Positions 57,556-64,000 of a stretch of DNA of 64,000 bases are shown here, piece by piece. The position numbers and the translations under genes are program-made. The stretch lies in NCBI GenBank assembly GCA_030681795.1, contig JAUXRG010000108.1, forward strand, positions 1-64,000, in the 5' to 3' direction. The notes beneath the pieces are model-generated. The model made no database searches. It saw nothing but the letters and a program-made list of their open reading frames with translations, and had not been told where the DNA came from. Each line of letters starts with the position of its first letter. The stretch's first letter is position 1. The stretch is from Rubrivivax sp. (GTDB taxonomy: Bacteria > Pseudomonadota > Gammaproteobacteria > Burkholderiales > Burkholderiaceae_C).

Positions 57556-58845
57556 ATGAGTTTTGACGCCCTGAACCTGAATGAAGTTCTGACCCGTGCC
57601 CTGAAGGCGGCCGGCTACGAGCAACCCACCGACGTGCAGACCTCTGCCATCCCGCCGGCCATGGCCGGCACCGACCTGATGGTCAGCAGCCGCACCGGCA
57701 GCGGCAAGACGGCCAGCTTCATGCTGCCGGCACTCACGCGCGTGCTCGCCAGCCGCCAGGCGGCGGTGAAGACGCGCGGCCCGCGCGTGCTGGTGCTGAC
57801 GCCCACCCGCGAGCTGGCCCTGCAAGTCGCCAAGGCGGCCATGGACTACGGCCGCTTCGTGCCCGGCCTGCGCGTGGCCACCGTCGTCGGCGGCGTGCCC
57901 TACGGCGCGCAGCTGGCCGCGCTGCGCGGACCGCTGGACATCCTTATCGCCACCCCCGGCCGCCTGATCGACCACCTCGGTTCGGGCAAGGCGCAGCTCG
58001 GCAACATCGAGATGCTCGTGCTCGACGAAGCCGACCGCATGCTCGACATGGGCTTCATCGACGACATCCGCCTGATCACCGAAGCCACGCCCAAGACGCG
58101 CCAGACGGTGATGTACAGCGCCACCTTCAGCGGCCCCGTCGGCCGCCTCGCCCAGGACCTGCTGCGCACGCCGCAGCGCATCGAAGTCAGCTCGCAGACC
58201 GAGGCCCACGCCGACATCGAGCAGCGCCTGCACTGGGCCGACGATTTCGAGCACAAGAACGCGCTGCTGGATCACATCCTGACCGAACGCAGCATGGAGC
58301 AGGCGCTGGTCTTCACCAGCACCCAGCGCGACGCCGACTGGCTGGCCGACCGCCTGCACGAGATGGGCCACAGCGTGGCCTCGCTGCACGGCGGCATGCC
58401 GCAAGGCCGGCGCAACCGCGTGCTGCAAGGTTTGCGCAGCCAGCACCTGCGCGTGCTGGTGGCCACCGACGTGGCCGCGCGCGGCATCGACGTGGCGACC
58501 ATCAGCCACGTCATCAACTTCGGCCTGCCGATGAAGGAAGAAGACTACGTGCACCGCATCGGCCGCACCGGGCGCGCCGGCCGCTCGGGCCTGGCGGTGA
58601 CGCTGGCCGAGCGCCGCGACTCGGGGATGATCCACCGCATCCAGCGCTACACCACGCAGCGCATCCCGATGGCCACGATCGCCGGCCTGGAGCCCAAGCG
58701 CGCCGAGCCCAAACCCGCGATGCATGCCGACGCGCGGTCGGGCCAGCGCCCGGCAGGCAAGTCCTTCGGCCCGCGGCCGAGTGGCAAGGCACCGTTCCGT
58801 CCCGCCGGCAAGACCTTCTCGAAGGCCGGCCCCCGCGCTCGCTGA
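57556..58845 (+). CDS. rhlE: DEAD-box RNA helicase (RhlE type)
   Basis: A 429-residue helicase. Motifs in order: Q motif around YEQPTDVQTSAIP, Walker A SRTGSGKTASF, LTPTRELALQV, DEAD box VLDEADRMLDMGF, SAT in YSATFSG, and HRIGRTGRAGRSG. The basic C-terminal tail is rich in Lys, Arg and Pro (RSGQRPAGKSFGPRPSG). The start at 57556 follows AGAAGA. It unwinds structured RNA in ribosome assembly or mRNA decay. Confidence 0.9.
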   Translation: MSFDALNLNEVLTRALKAAGYEQPTDVQTSAIPPAMAGTDLMVSSRTGSGKTASFMLPALTRVLASRQAAVKTRGPRVLVLTPTRELALQVAKAAMDYGRFVPGLRVATVVGGVPYGAQLAALRGPLDILIATPGRLIDHLGSGKAQLGNIEMLVLDEADRMLDMGFIDDIRLITEATPKTRQTVMYSATFSGPVGRLAQDLLRTPQRIEVSSQTEAHADIEQRLHWADDFEHKNALLDHILTERSMEQALVFTSTQRDADWLADRLHEMGHSVASLHGGMPQGRRNRVLQGLRSQHLRVLVATDVAARGIDVATISHVINFGLPMKEEDYVHRIGRTGRAGRSGLAVTLAERRDSGMIHRIQRYTTQRIPMATIAGLEPKRAEPKPAMHADARSGQRPAGKSFGPRPSGKAPFRPAGKTFSKAGPRAR

Positions 58846-58888
58846 GCGCCGCGGCGGCTCGCACCGCCCTGGCCCAAGGCTGCAAGGC

Positions 58889-58916
58889 ATCGCCCCCGGC
58901 TCACACCGGGGGCGAT
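58889..58916 (+). terminator. Terminator after the DEAD-box gene
   Basis: ATCGCCCCCGG (58889-58899) pairs with CCGGGGGCGAT (58906-58916), followed by CCGCTTTCT. It lies between convergent genes and may act both ways. Confidence 0.65.
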
Positions 58917-58923
58917 CCGCTTT

Positions 58924-59280
58924 CTAGACGCCCAGCAGTTCGACCTCGAACACCAGCTTGGCGTTGGGCGGAATCACGCCGCCCGCGCCGCGTGCGCCAT
59001 AGCCCAGTTCAGGCGGAATGGTGAGCACGCGCGTGCCGCCGACCTGCATGCCCTTCACCCCTTCGTCCCAGCCGCGGATGACTTCGCCGCCACCCAGGCC
59101 GAAGCTGAAGGGCTGGCCGCGGTCCTTGCTGCTGTCGAACTTCTTGCCGCGCGAGTGGGCAGCGGTGGGGTCGTAGAGCCAGCCGGTGTAGTGCACGCGA
59201 ACGCGCTGGCCGGCCTTGGCCTGCTCGCCGGCGCCGGCAATGGTGTCCTCGTATTCCAGGCCCGAAGGGGTCGTCGTCAT
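58924..59280 (-). CDS. FKBP-type peptidylprolyl isomerase
   Basis: A 118-residue single FKBP domain with [29 protein letters not shown] and [18 protein letters not shown]. No signal peptide. Its ATG overlaps the gluQ stop by four bases. It isomerises proline bonds in the cytoplasm. Confidence 0.93.
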   Translation of the reverse strand: MTTTPSGLEYEDTIAGAGEQAKAGQRVRVHYTGWLYDPTAAHSRGKKFDSSKDRGQPFSFGLGGGEVIRGWDEGVKGMQVGGTRVLTIPPELGYGARGAGGVIPPNAKLVFEVELLGV

Positions 59281-60167
59281 GGGGTGCTCCCGTTGGCAAA
59301 GCCTGTAATGATGCCAGCCCACGCCGGCACCGCCGCCGCAAGCCAATCGGCCGGGCTCTGGGCTTCGATGCGCGGCAGTGCCAGCACCTGCGCCGCTTCC
59401 TGAAGCGCCGCCACCGGTGCCGCCAAGTCGAGCGCGCGAGCGCCGTTTTGCTTGCTGAGCTTTCGGCCGTCGGCGGCGAGCACCAGCGGCGTGTGCAGGT
59501 AGACCGGCGTGGCCAGGCCCAGGGCGCGCTGCAACAGGATCTGGCGCGCCGTGTTGTCGGCCAGGTCTTCGCCGCGCACGACATGCGTGATGCCCTGCGC
59601 GGCGTCGTCCACCACCACCGCGAGCTGGTAAGCCCACAGGCCACCCGCGCGCTGCAGGACGAAGTCCCCCACTTCGCGCGCCACGTCCTGCACCTGCGGG
59701 CCGAGCCGCCGGTCGTGCCAGTGCACCGTGCCCTCGGCGCGCAAGCGCATGGCGCGGGCCGGCTTGCCGTGCAGGCCGCCGCGGCAGGTGCCCGGGTAGA
59801 TACGTTCGGCATCGGGCTGGTGCCGCACGCCGCGCTCGGCCCACACCGCGTCGATCTCGCTGCGCGTGCAGCTGCAGGGGTAGGCCCGTCCCGAGGCGAC
59901 CAACGCCTGCAACGCCGCGCGGTAGGCGTCGCCACGCTGCGACTGCCACCACACCGGCTCGTCGGGCTGCATCCCGCAGGCCGCGAGCTGGCCCAGGATG
60001 AGCTCGGCCGCGCCTGCCCGGCAGCGCGGCTCATCGACGTCCTCGATGCGCACCAGCCAGTCGCCGCCGTGGGCGCGCGCGTCCAGCCAGCTCGCCAGCG
60101 CCGCCACCAGCGAGCCGGCGTGCAGCGGCCCGGTGGGTGAAGGCGCGAAGCGGCCGCGGTAGCGCAC
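59277..60167 (-). CDS. gluQ: Glutamyl-Q tRNA(Asp) synthetase
   Basis: A 296-residue truncated GluRS that attaches glutamate to queuosine in tRNA-Asp. HIGH-like motif [17 protein letters not shown], zinc-site CSCTRSE with YPGTC, and KMSKS-like RKLSKQNGA are present. The anticodon-binding domain is absent, as usual. GTG at 60167 is five bases after the LysR stop. It is coupled to the FKBP gene. Confidence 0.92.
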   Translation of the reverse strand: MRYRGRFAPSPTGPLHAGSLVAALASWLDARAHGGDWLVRIEDVDEPRCRAGAAELILGQLAACGMQPDEPVWWQSQRGDAYRAALQALVASGRAYPCSCTRSEIDAVWAERGVRHQPDAERIYPGTCRGGLHGKPARAMRLRAEGTVHWHDRRLGPQVQDVAREVGDFVLQRAGGLWAYQLAVVVDDAAQGITHVVRGEDLADNTARQILLQRALGLATPVYLHTPLVLAADGRKLSKQNGARALDLAAPVAALQEAAQVLALPRIEAQSPADWLAAAVPAWAGIITGFANGSTP

Positions 60168-60172
60168 GGCGC

Positions 60173-61150
60173 TCAGTCCAGCGGGCCGGCGTGGCGCTCC
60201 AGCAGCGCGCGCCGCGTGGTCGGGCTTTCCAGCTGCGCAAGCCACCATTGCAGGGCGCGGCCCAGGCCCAGCGTGCCCCCGCGTTCGGCGCGCCAGGCGT
60301 AGTGCATGGAAGCCACGGTGGCGGCGCGCGCGGTGTCGCGCTGCACCAGCGTGCCAGCCTCCAGGTGTGTGCGCGCCAGCGGCTCGGGCAGGAAGCCGCA
60401 ACCCAGGTTGCGCAACAGCGCTTCGAGCTTGGCGCGCATGGTGGGCACCGTCAGCACGTCCTGGCCGGGCAGCAGGTTCACCGTGGCTGGGGTCAGGCGC
60501 TGTGCGGTATCGGCCACGGCCACGGCGCGGTGGTGCACCAGTTCGGCGTCGGTCAGCGGCCCGGCCGCCGCGGCCAGGGCGTGGCGCGGTGCCATGCAGA
60601 AGACAAACGGCACCTCGCCCAGCGGCCGCAGTTCGATGCCGCCCGGGTTGATGTGCTGGTGGGACACCCCCAGGGCCAGGTCGACCTGCCCCGTGATCAA
60701 CGCTTCCCAGGTGCCCGTCATCACGTCGCTGCGCAGACGCAAGCGCGTGGCCGGGCCTTCCCGGTCGTCGGGGCTGGCGCGCACCTCGCAGAAGGCTTGA
60801 ACGAGCTCGAACACGGTGGGCACGGAAACGATGTCCTCCACGCTGATCGACAGCTGCGTCTCCCAGCCGCTGGCCACGCGGCGCACGCGGTTGGCCACGG
60901 CGTCCATCTCGTGCAGCAGGCGCCGGCCCTCGTGCAGCAGCTCGGTGCCGGCGGCGGTGAGCCGGGCCTGGCGCGAGCTGCGGTCGAAGAGCAGCACGTC
61001 GAGCGCCTCTTCGAGCTGGCGCACGTTGTAGGTCAGCGCCGAAGGCACCTTGCCCAGCTCGCGCGCGGCGGCGGCAAAACTGCCCGTGCGCGCGATGGTG
61101 TCCATCATGTTCAGGGCCTCGGGCGTCAGGGCGTGGCTGCGGTCGGGCAT
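60173..61150 (-). CDS. LysR-family transcriptional regulator
   Basis: A 325-residue LTTR. The N-terminal HTH is [20 protein letters not shown], and the C-terminal binding domain includes [22 protein letters not shown]. It is transcribed divergently from the pirin gene, with a 91-base shared gap, the usual layout of an LTTR and its target. I saw no clear T-N11-A box. Confidence 0.92.
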   Translation of the reverse strand: MPDRSHALTPEALNMMDTIARTGSFAAAARELGKVPSALTYNVRQLEEALDVLLFDRSSRQARLTAAGTELLHEGRRLLHEMDAVANRVRRVASGWETQLSISVEDIVSVPTVFELVQAFCEVRASPDDREGPATRLRLRSDVMTGTWEALITGQVDLALGVSHQHINPGGIELRPLGEVPFVFCMAPRHALAAAAGPLTDAELVHHRAVAVADTAQRLTPATVNLLPGQDVLTVPTMRAKLEALLRNLGCGFLPEPLARTHLEAGTLVQRDTARAATVASMHYAWRAERGGTLGLGRALQWWLAQLESPTTRRALLERHAGPLD

Positions 61151-61241
61151 GGCTTCACTCTAATTGAACGCCGACATCAAGGCCGATCAGCCCCGGCCCG
61201 CGTGCTGCGGCCTACATTCGATGCACACAAGGAGCACCATC

Positions 61242-61970
61242 ATGATCACCCTGCGCAAGTCCTGCGACCGCGGCCATGCCGACCACGGCTGGCTGAAGAG
61301 CCAGCACAGCTTTTCTTTCGCCGACTACCACGACCCGCGCCACATGGGCGTGGGCAACCTGCGCGTCATCAACGAAGACCGGATCGCCCCGGGCACCGGC
61401 TTCGGGACCCACGGGCACCGCGACATGGAGATCGTCAGCTACGTGCTCGAGGGCGCGCTGGCGCACAAGGACAGCATGGGCAATGGCACGGCGGCTGGCG
61501 AGGCGGGCGTCATCCGCCCCGGCGACGTGCAGCGCATGAGCGCGGGTACCGGCGTTCGCCACAGCGAGTTCAACCACGATGCCAGCGCCACCACGCACCT
61601 GCTGCAGATCTGGATCCTGCCGCGCGAGGCCGGTATCGCGCCCAGCTACGAACAGCGGCACTTCAGCGCCCGGAGCAAGCGCGGGCAGCTCGTCACCGTG
61701 GCTTCGCCCGACGGGACCGCGCATGTGCCGGGCTCTGTGACCCTCCACGCCGATGCGACGCTGCGCGCCGGCCTGTTCTCCGGCGCCGAGCACGCCGAAC
61801 TGGCGCTGGACCCGGCGCGCATCGCCTACGTGCACCTGGTGCGCGGCTCGCTGCGCGTCAACGACATCCCGCTGCGCGCCGGCGACGCCGTGCGCATGGA
61901 CAAGGAATCCAAGCTGGTGCTTGAAGGCGGTGAAGACGCCGAAGTGCTGGTCTTCGACCTCACACCCTGA
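61242..61970 (+). CDS. Pirin-family protein
   Basis: A 242-residue cupin. The N-terminal metal site is in GFGTHGHRDMEIVSYVLEG with HSEFNHD; the C-terminal cupin has lost most ligands. Such proteins can be quercetinase-like dioxygenases or stress regulators. GGAG lies nine bases upstream of the ATG. It is likely controlled by the divergent LysR gene. Confidence 0.93.
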   Translation: MITLRKSCDRGHADHGWLKSQHSFSFADYHDPRHMGVGNLRVINEDRIAPGTGFGTHGHRDMEIVSYVLEGALAHKDSMGNGTAAGEAGVIRPGDVQRMSAGTGVRHSEFNHDASATTHLLQIWILPREAGIAPSYEQRHFSARSKRGQLVTVASPDGTAHVPGSVTLHADATLRAGLFSGAEHAELALDPARIAYVHLVRGSLRVNDIPLRAGDAVRMDKESKLVLEGGEDAEVLVFDLTP

Positions 61971-62010
61971 CGGTTGGCCCATTCATCCTCAACCCCGAAA
62001 GCACCGTCCC

Positions 62011-62562
62011 ATGAGCAAGATCGTCATCGTCTACCACAGTGGTTACGGCCACACCCGCAAGATTGCCGAGGCGGTAGCCGAAGGCAGTGGCGGCACGCTA
62101 CTGGCCATCGACGCCGAAGGCAGCATCCCCGAAGCCGGCTGGGAACAGCTGGCCGCGGCCAGGACCATCGTCTTCGGCTCGCCCACCTACATGGGCAGCG
62201 TGAGCTGGCAGTTCAAGAAGCTCGCCGACGCCTCCAGCAAGCCCTGGTTCACGCAGCAATGGAAGGACAAACTGGCCGCCGGCTTCACGAACAGCGCGAC
62301 GATGAACGGCGACAAGCTGTCGACGCTGCACTACCTGTTCACGCTGAGCCAGCAGCACAGCATGTTGTGGGTGGGCACGGGCATGATGCCGTCCAACGCG
62401 AAGGAGTCGACGCGCAACGACCTCAACTTCGTGGGCTCCTCTTCGGGCCTGATGACGACCACGCCGTCCAACGCCTCGGCCGATGAAGTGGTGCCGGGCG
62501 ACATTGCCACCGCCAAGGCCTTCGGCCAGCGCGTGGCCGCGGCCACTGCGAAGTTCGCGTAG
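62011..62562 (+). CDS. WrbA-like flavodoxin/NAD(P)H-quinone oxidoreductase
   Basis: A 183-residue flavodoxin-fold protein. The phosphate loop VYHSGYGHTRKIAEAVAEGS and the flavin segment FGSPTYMGSVSWQFKKLAD match the WrbA-related group. It lies 40 bases after pirin and probably shares its operon. Confidence 0.9.
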   Translation: MSKIVIVYHSGYGHTRKIAEAVAEGSGGTLLAIDAEGSIPEAGWEQLAAARTIVFGSPTYMGSVSWQFKKLADASSKPWFTQQWKDKLAAGFTNSATMNGDKLSTLHYLFTLSQQHSMLWVGTGMMPSNAKESTRNDLNFVGSSSGLMTTTPSNASADEVVPGDIATAKAFGQRVAAATAKFA

Positions 62563-62599
62563 GTCTGCAACGTGCCGTGCGGGCGCTACAGTCACCCGC

Positions 62600-63319
62600 A
62601 TGGACATCCTGGCTTCTCTCTGGCGCGTGCTGCCCTGGACCGACTGGACGGCGCTCGCAGTGTTCTTCTTGTCCTGGGTCGGCTACGCCCGCTTCGCGCA
62701 CCGGCGCGCCACCACCCGGCCCTCGCTGCTGGCGCTGACCAACCGCGAGCGCACGCGCTGGATGCTGCAGACCACCGGGCGCGAGAACCGCGTCGTCGAC
62801 GGCGTGGTGGTGCAGAACCTCTCGGCCAGCCCTACGTTCTTCGCCTCGACCACCATCCTCATCATCGGTGGCCTGCTGGCGGTGCTGTCCACCACCGAGA
62901 AGGCCAGCGAGATCGTGCGCGAGATCCCCTTCGCGGTGCGCACCTCGGAGCTGGTCTTCGACCTCAAGGTCGTGCTGCTCGCCGCCATCTTCGTCTACGC
63001 CTTCTTCCGCTTCACCTGGAGCCTGCGTCAGTACAGCTTCGGCGCGCTGCTGGTGGCCGCCGCGCCGCCCCATGACCGCTACACCGGGGACGCCGAGCGG
63101 GCGGCCTTCGCCGACCGCGCCGGGCGCGTGATGGGGCTGGCCGCCGAGACCTTCAACGACGGCCTGCGCGCCTACTACATGAGCTTCGCCGCCACGGCCT
63201 GGTTCTTCTCGCCCTGGGCCCTGATGGCGGGCACCGCCGGGGTGGTGTTCATCCTCTACCGGCGCGAGTTCCACTCCGATGTGCTGGCGGTGCTCGCCGC
63301 CGATGGCCCCCCACCCTGA
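62600..63319 (+). CDS. DUF599-family membrane protein
   Basis: A 239-residue protein with four membrane segments (WTALAVFFLSWVGYARFA, STTILIIGGLLAVLST, KVVLLAAIFVYAFFRFTW and WALMAGTAGVVFILY). The FNDGLRAYYMSFAATAWFFS segment matches DUF599. Function unknown. Confidence 0.88.
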   Translation: MDILASLWRVLPWTDWTALAVFFLSWVGYARFAHRRATTRPSLLALTNRERTRWMLQTTGRENRVVDGVVVQNLSASPTFFASTTILIIGGLLAVLSTTEKASEIVREIPFAVRTSELVFDLKVVLLAAIFVYAFFRFTWSLRQYSFGALLVAAAPPHDRYTGDAERAAFADRAGRVMGLAAETFNDGLRAYYMSFAATAWFFSPWALMAGTAGVVFILYRREFHSDVLAVLAADGPPP

Positions 63320-63380
63320 AGCCAGGGCGCCGCAGGCACTACAGTTCCACCTGCACTGTCCACCCACCCGAGGAAGCCCC

Positions 63381-64000
63381 ATGCCCCGTCCCGCCCGCCG
63401 CGCCCTGATCGGGTGCCTGTTGTCCGCCGCCCTGGCCGTCACCGGCGGCACCGCCCTGGCCCAGGGCAAGACCGTGAAGATCCTGGTCGGTTTCCCGGCC
63501 GGCGGCGGCACCGACGCGATCGCCCGCACGCTGGCCGACAAGCTCAAGGACGAGCTCGGTGCCACGGTCATCGTCGAGAACAAGCCCGGCGCCGGCGGCC
63601 AGCTCGCGGCCCAGACGCTGAAAACGGCCCCCGCCGACGGCAGCACGTTCTTCATCTCGCACGACCACACCATCAGCATCCTGCCGCTGGTGTCCAAGCA
63701 ACCGGGCTTCGACCCCGCGCGCGATTTCACCCCGGTGGCCGGCTTCGCCAGCTTCGTCAACGCCTTCGCCGTCTCGCCGGGCACGCCGGCCAGGAGCATG
63801 GCCGAGTACGTGGCCTGGGTGAAGGGCGCCGGCCAGGGCAAGGGCGTGGTGGGCGTGCCGGCGCCGGCGTCCACGCCCGAATTCATGGTCAAGGTGCTGG
63901 CCGAGCACCACCGCCTGGACCTGGTGAGCGCGCCCTACCGCGGCAGCGCGCCGATGATGGGCGACATGCTGGGCAACCAGATCGCCGCCGGCGTGGGCTC
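63381..64000 (+). CDS. Bug/TctC-type periplasmic receptor, partial at window end
   Basis: The visible 206 residues include a signal peptide (1-27, LSAALAVTGGTALAQ) and the Bug motif KILVGFPAGGGTDAIARTLA, then ENKPGAGGQLAAQTLK and the carboxylate-binding AGGG/SH loops. AGGAA precedes the ATG. It continues past the window. Receptors of this family feed TctAB; the nearest TctAB is 20 kb away. Confidence 0.95.
   Translation, partial: MPRPARRALIGCLLSAALAVTGGTALAQGKTVKILVGFPAGGGTDAIARTLADKLKDELGATVIVENKPGAGGQLAAQTLKTAPADGSTFFISHDHTISILPLVSKQPGFDPARDFTPVAGFASFVNAFAVSPGTPARSMAEYVAWVKGAGQGKGVVGVPAPASTPEFMVKVLAEHHRLDLVSAPYRGSAPMMGDMLGNQIAAGVG

Overview
The window is GC-rich and almost fully coding, with many genes overlapping by the four bases ATGA. 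Gene content and order point to a betaproteobacterium of the order Burkholderiales. The evidence is the thrS-infC-rpmI-rplT-pheS-pheT-ihfA-merR-tRNA-Pro block, TctA/TctB with a Bug-type TctC receptor, an aliphatic acyl-CoA operon next to LivHMGF, and PEP-CTERM proteins. The genus cannot be fixed from this sequence alone.

Layout. Bases 1-1049 are the decayed edge of an integrated element. Five 23-bp tandem repeats abut a 5'-truncated tyrosine recombinase, which points at the 3' end of a tRNA-Pro gene. A 232-bp non-autonomous inverted-repeat element has inserted into the recombinase. Bases 1058-9036 (minus strand) hold the translation block; candidate control sites are a threonine-rich leader peptide plus terminator before thrS, an ATC start for infC, a nested hairpin before rpmI and a terminator between rplT and pheS. 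Bases 9037-12681 hold tex, broken by one amber codon, and a flavoprotein. Bases 12743-24120 (minus) hold an eleven-gene acyl-CoA/beta-oxidation operon: a FadB-like protein, thiolase, two thioesterases plus one deleted thioesterase, two acyl-CoA dehydrogenases, two SDRs, an MDR reductase and a GNAT protein. It is read from a promoter overlapped by a TetR-type palindrome. Bases 24238-29472 hold a LivFGMH-type ABC importer with its binding protein.

Bases 29679-32800 (plus) hold selO, msrB, bolA-like and a periplasmic parvulin, a likely redox and protein-repair group. Bases 32862-36112 hold a quinone reductase and a small surface-protein patch: a pilin-like protein with a PEP-CTERM tail, a DUF1566 protein and a PEP-CTERM protein. 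Bases 36416-43230 hold two DMT exporters, an SDR, a gamma-glutamyltransferase and TctA/TctB. Bases 43346-46775 hold a GspE/PilB-type ATPase, a spermidine-synthase-like protein and TatD. Bases 46862-50840 (plus) hold a membrane serine protease, MoxR, a DUF58 protein and a VWA protein. Bases 50755-54353 (minus) hold a GH24 lysozyme with a Lys/Ala tail, recJ and a PGM-like protein. Bases 54415-58845 (plus) hold lolC, lolD, a PHP phosphatase and a DEAD-box helicase with a long structured leader. Bases 58924-64000 hold FKBP, gluQ, LysR, pirin, a flavodoxin, DUF599 and the start of a Bug receptor.

The least ordinary observations are: (1) the precise 232-bp element with 5-bp target duplication, whose removal restores the recombinase frame; (2) a related palindromic repeat inserted in frame into two unrelated genes, ggt and lolD; (3) the complete-looking threonine attenuator before thrS; (4) the amber-split tex; (5) a protein carrying both a prepilin N-terminus and a PEP-CTERM C-terminus. 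No clearly new multi-gene system was found.
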